The translations under genes and the position numbers were made by a program. Shown in pieces: positions 36,289 to 43,901 of a stretch of 64,000 bases of DNA; position 1 is the first letter of the stretch; each line of letters begins with the position of its first letter. The notes below the pieces were generated by a model. That model made no database searches. It was not told where the DNA came from and saw only the letters and a program-made list of their open reading frames with translations. Origin of the DNA: Pseudomonas furukawaii (GTDB lineage Bacteria > Pseudomonadota > Gammaproteobacteria > Pseudomonadales > Pseudomonadaceae). Location: the NCBI RefSeq assembly GCF_002355475.1, contig NZ_AP014862.1:4340001-4404000 (forward strand), given 5' to 3'.

Positions 36289-37512
36289 TTACTCCTGTGT
36301 AACCGAATGCGCCGCGGGAATCAGCGGCAGAACCAGGGTGGCGCAGGTGCCGCGACCCAGGCGGGAGCGCAATCGCAACTCGCCCCGGTGGGCACGCGCC
36401 ACCGCCTTGACCACGGCCAGCCCGAGGCCGGTCCCGGTGGTCTTGGTGGTGAAGAAGGGTTCGCCCAGGCGCGCCAGGGTGGCGGCATCGATGCCCGGGC
36501 CGTTGTCACTGATGCAGAGATGCAAGTCCGACCCGCGTCGGTAGAGATGGACCTTCAGCCGCAGGTCGCGGCTGGCGGCCTGACAGGCGTTTTCGACCAG
36601 GTTGAGCATCGCGCCGACGAGGGTGTCTCGATTGCACAGCAGCTCACCCTGGGAGAAGTCGCATTGCCAGCGTACCTTGCGGCCCTCCAGGTGGGTCTCC
36701 GCGGAGGCCCGCAGGGCGGCGAAGAGCGCCGACGGCGCCAGGCGGTCGGGCAAGGGCAGGTCGCCACGGGCGAACACCAGCATGTCGCGGACCTGGTGCT
36801 CCAGCTCATGCAGGCGTTCCTTCAGGCGCCCGGCGAAACGCTGCTGCTGATCGGCCGGCAGCACCTGCTGGTTCAGGTGACCTGCATAGAGCAATGCGGC
36901 GGACAGGGGGGTGCGGATCTGATGGGCCAGGGACGCGACCATGCGGCCCAGGGCGGAAAGTCGCTCGTGACGGGCGAGCTGATCCTGCAGGCGACGGGTT
37001 TCCGTCAGGTCGGTGAGGAGGATCAACTGGCCAGGCTCGCCATTCAGGGAACGGATGGCGATGGACAGGCGGCGCCCGTCCTTCAGCGATATCTCATGAC
37101 CGTCGTCTTCGCGGGGCGCGAAGTTGCGGGCGATGACCTCGCGCCAGAGCATGCCCACCAGCGGCTGACCCAACAGGCTGCGCGCCACGGGGTTGGCTTC
37201 GCGCACCACGCCCTGCCCGTCGATCACGATGACGCCGCCGGGCAGCAGGTCGAGGACGCTCTGCAGGCGATTGGCCAGGCGTTCCTTCTCGGCCAGCTCC
37301 TGCATCCGCTGGGCACTGACCAGGGCCAGCTGGCCCTTCAGCTCGGTGACCCGCGCCTCCAGCATGCTGTAGGACTCGCTGAGCTGCGTGGACATCTGGT
37401 TGAACAGCGAAAAAGCCTGCTCAAGGCCTTCGCGGCTGGCCTGCTCGGCGGGGATGACGTCCGTTTTCTGCGCGGGGATGACGACTGGGTTCATGCTCTT
37501 CTCTCGCTCCAT
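36289..37512 (-). CDS. fleS: Sensor histidine kinase FleS
   Basis: FleS phosphorylates FleR. The 407-residue protein has no membrane segment; it has an N-terminal helical region, a PAS domain (about 90-180; GGVIVIDGQGVVREANPVAR), a HisKA region with His near 195 (LAHQIRTPLSAALLYAG) and a HATPase domain (NLVENACQAAS, DNGPGID, GTGLGLAVV). The start could be the ATG at 37512 or, with a comparable ribosome site, the ATG at 37494 (MNPVVIP). A sigma54 site is just upstream. Confidence 0.94.
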   Translation of the reverse strand: MEREKSMNPVVIPAQKTDVIPAEQASREGLEQAFSLFNQMSTQLSESYSMLEARVTELKGQLALVSAQRMQELAEKERLANRLQSVLDLLPGGVIVIDGQGVVREANPVARSLLGQPLVGMLWREVIARNFAPREDDGHEISLKDGRRLSIAIRSLNGEPGQLILLTDLTETRRLQDQLARHERLSALGRMVASLAHQIRTPLSAALLYAGHLNQQVLPADQQQRFAGRLKERLHELEHQVRDMLVFARGDLPLPDRLAPSALFAALRASAETHLEGRKVRWQCDFSQGELLCNRDTLVGAMLNLVENACQAASRDLRLKVHLYRRGSDLHLCISDNGPGIDAATLARLGEPFFTTKTTGTGLGLAVVKAVARAHRGELRLRSRLGRGTCATLVLPLIPAAHSVTQE

Positions 37513-37547
37513 CGACCGTCAGCAGACGGTCGGTCGAGGAGGTACTA

Positions 37548-37562
37548 GCAATACCCATGCCT
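37548..37562 (-). promoter_or_regulatory. Sigma54 (RpoN) promoter of fleSR
   Basis: On the minus strand the site reads AGGCATGGGTATTGC, with GG-N10-GC and TTGC, 36 bases upstream of fleS. FleQ-dependent RpoN control of fleSR is established in P. aeruginosa. Confidence 0.82.
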
Positions 37563-37593
37563 AAAATTTAGTCCTTTAGAATCAATGACTTGA

Positions 37594-37615
37594 TAAAAAC
37601 GGAGTTATTCCTCCG
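37594..37615 (-). terminator. Intrinsic terminator at the fleQ stop codon
   Basis: On the minus strand CGGAG-GAATAA-CTCCG is followed by TTTTTAT. The loop contains the TAA stop of fleQ, so the stem begins inside the last codons. Five GC-rich pairs and a T-run support a short intrinsic terminator separating fleQ from the fleS promoter. Confidence 0.6.
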
Positions 37616-39077
37616 CCAATTCCTCGTCGCGACGGCTCATGCCGTACTTGCGCATCTTCTCCACCAGGGTGGTGCGGCGGATGCGCAGGCGCTCGGCGGC
37701 ACGGGCGACGACGCCGGAGGCATCGTCCAGCGCCTGCTGGATCAGGCCCTGCTCCAGGTTGCCGAGGTAGTCCTTGAGATCCAGCCCCTCGGGCGGCAAC
37801 AGCGCGGGCGAAGCGACTCCCGGCAGACCGGCGCCGATGGCCGAGCGCTCCTCGATCTCTTCCCGCAGGCTGGCCTTGAGGTGCTCGTCCTCATCATCCA
37901 CGTGGCGGAACTTCTTCGGCAGCTCGCTGACGCCGATGACGCCATAGGGGTGCATGATGGCCATGCGCTCCACCAGGTTGGCCAGCTCGCGGACGTTGCC
38001 GGGCCAATCGTGGTTGCACAGGGACATGATGGCGGCGGAGTTGAAGCGGATGGAGCCGCGCTTCTCGTGCTCCATACGCGAGATGAGCTCGTTGATCAGC
38101 AGCGGGATGTCCTCGACACGTTCGCGCAGGGGCGCCATGTCGATGGGGAAGACGTTGAGGCGGTAGTAGAGGTCTTCACGGAAGCTGCCGGCCTCGATCA
38201 TCTGCTCGAGGTTCTTGTGGGTGGCGGCGATGATGCGCACGTCGACGTTCTGGGTCTTGTTGCTGCCCACGCGCTCGAAGGTACGCTCCTGCAGCACACG
38301 CAACAGCTTGACCTGCATGGGCAGCGGCATGTCGCCGATTTCGTCGAGGAACAGGGTGCCGCCGTTGGCCAGTTCGAAGCGCCCCGCCCGGCTGGTGATG
38401 GCGCCGGTGAAGGCCCCCTTCTCATGGCCGAAGAGCTCGCTTTCCAGCAGCTCGGCCGGAATCGCGCCACAGTTGACCGGCACGAAGGGCGCCTCGCGAC
38501 GCTTGGAATGGTAGTGAAGGTTGCGCGCGACCACTTCCTTGCCGGTTCCGGACTCACCGAGGATCAGCACGCTGGCATCGGTGTCGGCCACCTGCTGCAT
38601 CATCTGCCGCACCTGCTGGATGGCGCGGCTGGTACCCACCAGGCTGCGGAACAGGTTGGGCTCGCGCTGACGGCCACGCTCGCGGGCATGGTCGTACATT
38701 TCACGGTAGACCTGGGCGCGGTGCAGGGAGTCGAGGAGCTTGTTGTAGCTCGGGGGCATCTCCAGGTAGGCCAGGAGACGGCGGCGCAGGTCTTCCGGCC
38801 AGTCCGCCTGGACCTGATCGCCAATCAGCAACACCGGCAGGAACTCGTCCCAGACCAGCAGTTGCTTGATGAGCTCCAGCGCACCGCCCTTGGCATTCAC
38901 CTCGCCCAGCATGACGCACAGCACGTCACGACTGGCGCCAAGGGAGGCGGTAGCGTCACGCCAGTCCTGGCTGCTGCAGGACAGGTGCTCTTCCCCAAGG
39001 AAACTCAGGATCACCGCGAAATCACGGCGGCGATCGCTGTTGTCGTCGATCAGCAGAATTTTGGTTTCACGCCACAT
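37605..39077 (-). CDS. fleQ: Master flagellar regulator FleQ, sigma54-dependent activator and c-di-GMP sensor
   Basis: FleQ activates class II flagellar genes with RpoN and controls exopolysaccharide genes in response to c-di-GMP. The 490-residue protein has an atypical N-terminal receiver without the usual phospho-Asp, the LFRS c-di-GMP motif at 142-145, Walker A GESGTGKE near 173-180, GAFTGA near 220-225 and a C-terminal Fis HTH ([20 protein letters not shown]). FleN (13000-13833) is its antagonist. A sigma70-type promoter lies at 39173-39201. Confidence 0.97.
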   Translation of the reverse strand: MWRETKILLIDDNSDRRRDFAVILSFLGEEHLSCSSQDWRDATASLGASRDVLCVMLGEVNAKGGALELIKQLLVWDEFLPVLLIGDQVQADWPEDLRRRLLAYLEMPPSYNKLLDSLHRAQVYREMYDHARERGRQREPNLFRSLVGTSRAIQQVRQMMQQVADTDASVLILGESGTGKEVVARNLHYHSKRREAPFVPVNCGAIPAELLESELFGHEKGAFTGAITSRAGRFELANGGTLFLDEIGDMPLPMQVKLLRVLQERTFERVGSNKTQNVDVRIIAATHKNLEQMIEAGSFREDLYYRLNVFPIDMAPLRERVEDIPLLINELISRMEHEKRGSIRFNSAAIMSLCNHDWPGNVRELANLVERMAIMHPYGVIGVSELPKKFRHVDDEDEHLKASLREEIEERSAIGAGLPGVASPALLPPEGLDLKDYLGNLEQGLIQQALDDASGVVARAAERLRIRRTTLVEKMRKYGMSRRDEELAEE

Positions 39078-39172
39078 TGTCGGGTTCTTGCTTTTTTGGC
39101 TGAACGCCGCGATTCACGGCGCATGGGGAGACGGCGCATCCCTGGAGGAGGATTGCCCGGCAATTGGCCACT

Positions 39173-39201
39173 AGTAAAGTGAAAAACCCTTGCCGAGTCA
39201 A
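39173..39201 (-). promoter_or_regulatory. Sigma70-type promoter of fleQ
   Basis: On the minus strand TTGACT and TTTACT are separated by 17 bases. It lies 96 bases upstream of fleQ, in keeping with sigma70-driven fleQ in P. aeruginosa. No sigma54 site is seen here, as expected for the top of the hierarchy. Confidence 0.7.
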
Positions 39202-39225
39202 TTTTATGGCGTGCTTTTTTTGGTT

Positions 39226-39258
39226 GAGCCGACGGAATAGCTAAACGATTGTCGGCTC
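39226..39258. repeat. Inverted repeat between fliT and fleQ
   Basis: GAGCCGAC and GTCGGCTC (39226-39233, 39251-39258) form a perfect 8-bp dyad around 17 bases. No T-run follows on the minus strand, so it is either a weak terminator for fliT or an operator just upstream of the fleQ promoter. Confidence 0.5.
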
Positions 39259-39295
39259 GGGGCCGCGATACTGGCAGATGGAAATCACCTGGCGG

Positions 39296-39592
39296 TCAGC
39301 CGAACAGTTTGTAGACTTTCGCACCCTGCTGGGCCTGGTTCAGCTGGATCAGCTCACCGGCAACCCTCTGTTGCTCAGCCTGGCACACCGTCACCAGCTC
39401 GCGATACAGGGCCAGGAGATCCTGCATGCGGTTGCCCAGTTGCTCGGTGTCGTCCAGGGCATCGACCATGGCGTCGTCGACGGCCTGGCGGCAGAGCTGG
39501 TCAAGTTGGCCGATGGCGTCCCAATCCTGGCGGGACAGCGCCTCGCGCAGGGCGGCGCCAGTGGCTTCAAGACGCTGGACTGTTGCATTCAT
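39296..39592 (-). CDS. fliT: FliT-type flagellar chaperone
   Basis: This 98-residue helical protein follows fliS, the position of FliT (chaperone of FliD). In Pseudomonas the gene is poorly conserved with enterobacterial FliT, and the assignment rests on position, size and the helical profile (ALSRQDWDAIGQLDQLCRQA). The start is the ATG at 39592 (MNATVQRL); the longer frame crosses the fliS end. Confidence 0.7.
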   Translation of the reverse strand: MNATVQRLEATGAALREALSRQDWDAIGQLDQLCRQAVDDAMVDALDDTEQLGNRMQDLLALYRELVTVCQAEQQRVAGELIQLNQAQQGAKVYKLFG

Positions 39593-39621
39593 TGGAAACT
39601 CTCCTGCCCCACCCGGGATCA

Positions 39622-40002
39622 TCACTGGGCGATACCGTCCCATCCGGTTTTCACGTTGCGCAGCAATCCCGACACTTCGTCCACAAGGGCCGCATCGCTC
39701 TTCAGGTTGGCTTCCACCAGTCGCGAGACCATGTAGTCGTAGAGCGCATCCAGGTTGGGCGCGATCTCGCCGCCCTGCTCGAAGTCCAGGCTGTTGCGCA
39801 GGCCGCCGATGATAGCAATCGCCTTGCCGATCAGCTCGCCTTTCTGTGCCAGCTGGCCGCGCTCGATGGCGCCACGGGCCTGGGCCAGGCGGGTGAGGCC
39901 GCCTTCCATCAACATCTGGATCAGGCGGTGCGGGCTGGCATCCATGATCTGAGCGTTGGTGTTAACGGACTGGTACTGCTTGAGGGCCGCCATCGCATTC
40001 AT
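39622..40002 (-). CDS. fliS: Flagellin chaperone FliS, second copy
   Basis: The 126-residue protein is a four-helix FliS ([38 protein letters not shown]). It is the more typical of two adjacent FliS paralogues; FliS prevents premature flagellin polymerisation and binds FlhA. The ATG at 40002 is used. It has its own strong FliA promoter at 40042-40068 and a stem-loop in the leader, so it can be made with flagellin independently of fliD. Confidence 0.93.
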   Translation of the reverse strand: MNAMAALKQYQSVNTNAQIMDASPHRLIQMLMEGGLTRLAQARGAIERGQLAQKGELIGKAIAIIGGLRNSLDFEQGGEIAPNLDALYDYMVSRLVEANLKSDAALVDEVSGLLRNVKTGWDGIAQ

Positions 40003-40016
40003 GATTCGCTCTCGCT

Positions 40017-40039
40017 CGTGTATCGGGCTGTGATACACG
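40017..40039. repeat. Perfect 8-bp dyad at the fliS transcription start
   Basis: CGTGTATC-GGGCTGT-GATACACG lies between the FliA minus-10 element and the fliS start codon, overlapping or just after the predicted start point. It could be an operator or a 5' stem-loop in the leader. Confidence 0.7.
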
Positions 40040-40041
40040 AG

Positions 40042-40068
40042 GTATCGGCAGTACCGGCAAGAGCTTTA
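40042..40068 (-). promoter_or_regulatory. FliA (sigma28) promoter of fliS-fliT
   Basis: On the minus strand TAAA, 15 bases and GCCGATAC match the consensus TAAA-N15-GCCGATAA in all but the last base. The sequence TAAAGCTCTT is shared with the fliC promoter. Confidence 0.88.
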
Positions 40069-40087
40069 GCCCGCACCTTTGCGGAAA

Positions 40088-40486
40088 TCAGGAAATTTCC
40101 GCAGGCGCTGCCGCCGCCACCTCGGGGCCAATCGCGTCCCAGGCCTGCTTGATCTCCAGCAACAACGACTCGACCTCGTCGATGGGACGCGGCGAGTTGT
40201 CCAGCGCCACCCGAGAAAGGCGCCGGGTCATGTAGTCGTACAGCGCATCCAGGTTCTCGGCGATCTCGCCGCCCAACTGCCTGTCCAGGCTCCCCTGGAG
40301 CACGCCGATGATGCTGAGGGTGGAGCCGACCGCCATGCCGCGCACTTCCGGATTGCCGGTTTCCAGTCCGTGGCGCGCCAGGGACAGGCGCTCCAGGGCG
40401 CCATCCAGCAACAGCTGCACCGCGCGGTAGGGGCTGACGTCCTGGCTGGTCTTGACTTGCTTGTAGGTATCGATCGGGTTGGCCAT
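40088..40486 (-). CDS. fliS: Flagellin chaperone FliS, first copy
   Basis: The 132-residue FliS homologue ([41 protein letters not shown]) is more divergent at both ends than its neighbour. Its ATG overlaps the fliD stop by one base, so it is coupled to fliD, unlike the second copy. Two tandem FliS genes might divide labour between flagellin and another filament substrate, or between early and late expression. Confidence 0.9.
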   Translation of the reverse strand: MANPIDTYKQVKTSQDVSPYRAVQLLLDGALERLSLARHGLETGNPEVRGMAVGSTLSIIGVLQGSLDRQLGGEIAENLDALYDYMTRRLSRVALDNSPRPIDEVESLLLEIKQAWDAIGPEVAAAAPAEIS

Positions 40487-41928
40487 TAGCTGCTCTTCTT
40501 GACGACGCCAGGCAGGTTGGAAAGCGCCTGGCCAATGCGGTCGCTGGTCTGGTTGAGGCTGGCGACGAGGGCATCCATGGCGTTGTACTGGGCGTACAGA
40601 CGGGCCTGGACCTTCTGGATGCGCAGGTCGAGTTGCGTACGCTGGTCCTTGACCGAATCGAGGGTGGATTGCAGACCGTCCTGGCGCTGGGCCAGCACGC
40701 CACCGGACTCGGTGTAGACACTCAATTTGTCATTCAGGCGCGCGGTCAGGCCGGTATCGCCGGTGAAATAGCTCGCGACCGACTCGTACTGGGTGCTCAA
40801 GGCCTTGTCGAGCTTGGTGTCGTCGATCTTCAGCGTGCCATCCTGCTGGGTGGTGATGCCCAGATCGGAAAGGATCGAGATACCCCCCTTCTCACCGGAG
40901 GGATTGACCAGCTCGTTGCGCACGGTGGACACCAGGTTGCGCACGCTGGCGTCGCCCACGAGCGCACCGGTCACGGGCGCACTGCCGGTAACGGTGGTGA
41001 CTGAGGTGATGCTCTTGGTCACGCCCAGCATCTTGTTGTAGGCGTCGACGAATTTCTTGACGTTGGCCTTTACCGACGAGTTGTCCTGGTCGACCGTGAC
41101 GGTGAACTTCTTGCCGGGCTCCGCCGCGACCAGGTTCAGGGTCACGTCGGAAATCGCATCGGAAACCGAGTTCTTGGAGCTGCTCAGGGCGATCCCGTCG
41201 ATGGTGAACTGGGCGTCCTGGGCCTGGGTGAGGTAGCCGCTGCTGGACGCGTTGGCGCTGTCCAGCGCCGACAGCGCGCCCGAAGGGCTGGAGGCCGGGT
41301 CGTTGTCGGCGAAGCTGCCTATACGGAACGCCTCCAGCCCGGACGAGGCCTGGACATAGATGTCCTCGCCGTCACCCGTGGTGTTCGAACTCAGCACCAG
41401 GCGCGAGGAACCGTCCGCCGGGTTGCTGACGATGTTGGCACTGATGCCTTTGTCCTTGAGCGCCGTGTTCAGGCTGTCGCGGATCTCGGACAGCGTCGCG
41501 CCGGCGGCGACCTGCACGTCAACACCGCGGTCGTCGGCGCCGAGCTTGACGGTCAGGGTCCCGGCGACGGCCGTTGTCGCGTCCTTGGCGAAGGTGGAAG
41601 TCCCGACCTTGCTGGCCGTGGCGAGCCGCTCCACGGTCACCTGGTAGCTGCCGGAGCTGGCCTTGCTGGAAGCGGTCACAGTGGCCAGGTCGGTATTGCT
41701 GGACTTGGCCGTGCGCTTGGAGAAGAGGTCGGCGGAGTTGAGGTCCTTCAGCGCGGTCTGGAATTCGCTGATGGCACCCTTGAGCTGGCCGAGGGCGGTG
41801 AACTTCGAGGTTGCGGCCTTCTCGACACGATCCAGTTGAGCCGCCTTGGGCGCTTTTTCAGCATTCACCAGGGCCGACACGATCTCGTCGATGTTCATGC
41901 CCGTGCCAAGTCCCGTGATACCCGCCAT
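40486..41928 (-). CDS. fliD: Flagellar filament cap protein FliD
   Basis: FliD caps the filament and catalyses flagellin insertion. The 480-residue protein has the N-terminal ([20 protein letters not shown]) and C-terminal coiled-coil D0/D1 regions ([20 protein letters not shown]) and a Ser/Thr-rich central domain. Length is usual for Pseudomonas. It follows flaG with a 90-base gap that contains a hairpin and a sigma54-like sequence. Confidence 0.95.
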   Translation of the reverse strand: MAGITGLGTGMNIDEIVSALVNAEKAPKAAQLDRVEKAATSKFTALGQLKGAISEFQTALKDLNSADLFSKRTAKSSNTDLATVTASSKASSGSYQVTVERLATASKVGTSTFAKDATTAVAGTLTVKLGADDRGVDVQVAAGATLSEIRDSLNTALKDKGISANIVSNPADGSSRLVLSSNTTGDGEDIYVQASSGLEAFRIGSFADNDPASSPSGALSALDSANASSSGYLTQAQDAQFTIDGIALSSSKNSVSDAISDVTLNLVAAEPGKKFTVTVDQDNSSVKANVKKFVDAYNKMLGVTKSITSVTTVTGSAPVTGALVGDASVRNLVSTVRNELVNPSGEKGGISILSDLGITTQQDGTLKIDDTKLDKALSTQYESVASYFTGDTGLTARLNDKLSVYTESGGVLAQRQDGLQSTLDSVKDQRTQLDLRIQKVQARLYAQYNAMDALVASLNQTSDRIGQALSNLPGVVKKSS

Positions 41929-41989
41929 TTTCCATTACCTCGCCAATCGTCTGACGCCTGCTCCACTACTCCAGGAGACAATCAATAAA

Positions 41990-42005
41990 CGTGCCATCCG
42001 GCACG
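41990..42005 (-). terminator. Short hairpin between flaG and fliD
   Basis: On the minus strand CGTGCC-GGAT-GGCACG is followed by TTTATT. It resembles an intrinsic terminator after flaG, though the T-run is short. The right arm also begins TGGCAC-N5-TTGA, a sigma54-like sequence lacking the final C of the minus-12. Confidence 0.5.
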
Positions 42006-42018
42006 CGCCTTTCTGCTA

Positions 42019-42384
42019 TCAGGCTTCCGCCTTGAACAACAGACTGCGCATTTCCGAGAGGCTCTCGGCCAGTTTCAGCGCATCCTCGGAGGGGATCTGC
42101 CGAATCACCTCGCCGGATTCCGAATCGGTTACCTGCACCACCACGCGCCCGCTGCTGTCGTCCACGTCGAAGTTCAGGTTGCGACGAATGCTCTGGACGA
42201 ACTCCTGAATGCTTGAAGCCGCCGCCACAACCGGCTCACGGTCCTCCTCACTTTCGGACTTCGGTCGTGCCTGCTCGCCGACCTTCTCGGGACTTTCCTG
42301 CTTCGCCGGAGCACGGACCTGGCCACTGCCGACGGGAGCCGCATTAACGCCCTTGCTCGTCAGATTGACTATTCCGATATCCAT
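42019..42384 (-). CDS. flaG: FlaG family protein
   Basis: The 121-residue protein has a variable, charged N-terminus and the FlaG domain (LNFDVDDSSGRVVVQVTDSE, GEVIRQIPSEDALKLAESLS). FlaG influences filament length in polar flagellates. The ATG at 42384 (MDIGIVNL) follows GAGGTGAG. It lies 81 bases after fliC, just past the fliC terminator. Confidence 0.92.
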   Translation of the reverse strand: MDIGIVNLTSKGVNAAPVGSGQVRAPAKQESPEKVGEQARPKSESEEDREPVVAAASSIQEFVQSIRRNLNFDVDDSSGRVVVQVTDSESGEVIRQIPSEDALKLAESLSEMRSLLFKAEA

Positions 42385-42410
42385 CGTGCTCACCTCACAA
42401 ATGGCAAGAA

Positions 42411-42437
42411 GGGGGGAAGCGCCAAGCACTTCCCCCC
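42411..42437 (-). terminator. Intrinsic terminator of fliC
   Basis: On the minus strand GGGGGGAAG and CTTCCCCCC pair around a nine-base loop and are followed by TTCTT. It lies 28 bases past the fliC stop. Confidence 0.8.
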
Positions 42438-42465
42438 GCGTTCAACGCCTTGCCTCGTCCGGGCC

Positions 42466-43620
42466 TTAGCCCAGGAGGCTGAGGACGGCCTGCGGCAACT
42501 GGTTGGCCTGGGCCAGGATCGAGGTACCTGCCTGTTGCAGGATCTGGTTCTTGGTCAGGTTAGCCGTTTCCGCAGCGAAGTCGGTGTCCTGGATACGACC
42601 GCGGGCGGCCGATACGTTTTCCGAGATGTTCTGCAGGTTGCCGATGGTGTTCTCGAAGCGGTTCTGTACCGCACCGAGGTCCGCGCGCTGGGAGTCGATC
42701 ATCTTGATCGCCTGGTCGATCACCAGCACCGCCTCCTGGGAGTTCTGCACGGTGGTGACGTCGATGTCGTCGATCTTGTCCTCGGTCACGGCGGTGGCCG
42801 CGGTGTAGGTACCCGCAGTGATACCGGCCGGCAGGCTGGCGAAGCTCAGCGCGGTCAGCTCGTTCGCGCCATCCTTGTCCTGGGAAACGATCTTCATGGC
42901 GCCGGTGTCGTCCACGAAGGCACCCACGCCGAGGTTGGCATCGTTGATCGCAGCACCCAGGGCGCGAGCCGCCTCGACTGCAGTCGCGCCGCTGGCGATG
43001 GTGGTCTCGATGGTGACGCTCTTGCCGTCGACGGTCATGCTCATGGAGGCGGTACCGGAGGCGGTCGCGGTGCCGGTGGCGGCGGACACATCGCCTTCGT
43101 AGTACTTGCCGGTGAGCGAGTCGGTGCTCATCTCGTCGATCTTGACGCTGATGGTTTCGTTCGCGGCGCTGCCCACCTGGAAGGTGGTGGTGCCGAAGGT
43201 GCCGTCCAGCAGCTTCTTGCCACCGAAGGTGGTGGTGTTGGAGATACGGTTCAGTTCCTTCTTCAGCTCGGTCACTTCGGCGTTCAGCGCCTTGCGCTCG
43301 TCGTCGCTGTTGGAACCGTTGGCCGATTGCAGCGACAGGTCACGCATACGCTGCAGGATGCTGGTGGACTGCTGCAGGGCGCCTTCAGCGGTCTGCGCCA
43401 TGGAGATACCGTCGTTGGAGTTCTTCACCGCAACGCCCAGGCCGTTGATCTGGCTGCTCAGGCGGTTGGAGATCTGCAGGCCGGCAGCGTCGTCCTTGGC
43501 GCTGTTGATGCGCGAACCGGTGGACAGGCGTTGCAGGGAGGTGTCCAGCGCACGGGAGGAGGAGTTCAGGTTCCGCTGGGTGTTGAGAGACGCAATGTTC
43601 GTGTTGACGGTCAAAGCCAT
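42466..43620 (-). CDS. fliC: Flagellin FliC
   Basis: The filament subunit is 384 residues, close to the short (a-type) flagellins of P. aeruginosa. The D0/D1 ends are canonical ([18 protein letters not shown] at the start; [18 protein letters not shown] at the end), with [17 protein letters not shown] in the N-terminal D1 helix. The central region (about 170-285) is rich in Ser, Thr and Ala and offers many O-glycosylation sites, consistent with the neighbouring glycan operon. It is preceded by a FliA promoter and followed by a terminator. Confidence 0.97.
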   Translation of the reverse strand: MALTVNTNIASLNTQRNLNSSSRALDTSLQRLSTGSRINSAKDDAAGLQISNRLSSQINGLGVAVKNSNDGISMAQTAEGALQQSTSILQRMRDLSLQSANGSNSDDERKALNAEVTELKKELNRISNTTTFGGKKLLDGTFGTTTFQVGSAANETISVKIDEMSTDSLTGKYYEGDVSAATGTATASGTASMSMTVDGKSVTIETTIASGATAVEAARALGAAINDANLGVGAFVDDTGAMKIVSQDKDGANELTALSFASLPAGITAGTYTAATAVTEDKIDDIDVTTVQNSQEAVLVIDQAIKMIDSQRADLGAVQNRFENTIGNLQNISENVSAARGRIQDTDFAAETANLTKNQILQQAGTSILAQANQLPQAVLSLLG

Positions 43621-43714
43621 GATGTTTGTCCTCCATCGGACCTAACGTGTTTGCCTGGGCTTGCGCATCTGGCCTGCATCGCTCAGGCAACCATTGAGTG
43701 CGCTGTCATGTTGC

Positions 43715-43741
43715 TTATCGACCTCTTCGGGAAGAGCTTTA
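43715..43741 (-). promoter_or_regulatory. FliA (sigma28) promoter of fliC
   Basis: On the minus strand TAAA, 15 bases and GTCGATAA match the sigma28 consensus with one mismatch. It lies 95 bases upstream of the fliC start. Confidence 0.9.
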
Positions 43742-43870
43742 GGGTGGATTCCAACTTTTTTCACCCTCGCTCCGGGACGCTTGTGAAACCCGCGTTTCCC
43801 GATGAGTTGATCAGCTTTTCGGCAGGTCCGACTGGAACTTTAGTGCAGAGTCATCACGATTCGGGCGTCG

Positions 43871-43894
43871 CGCCCGGCCGGCGTCGGCCGGGCG
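43871..43894 (-). terminator. Hairpin ending the glycan operon
   Basis: A perfect ten-base stem CGCCCGGCCG / CGGCCGGGCG with a GCGT loop begins eight bases past the glycosyltransferase stop. There is no T-run, so termination may be factor-dependent. Confidence 0.5.
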
Positions 43895-43901
43895 CCCGCA
43901 C

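Larger units (their letters stand above)
43621..43901. other. Intergenic region fliC - glycan operon
   Basis: The 281 bases hold the fliC leader of about 88 bases, the fliC FliA promoter and a strong hairpin after the glycosyltransferase gene. No gene is visible. Confidence 0.7.

Noticed and set aside
42495-42508. GG-N10-GC sequence on the minus strand as sigma54 promoter for flaG
   Set aside because: It lies in conserved flagellin codons, has a poor minus-24, and its transcript would run into the fliC terminator.
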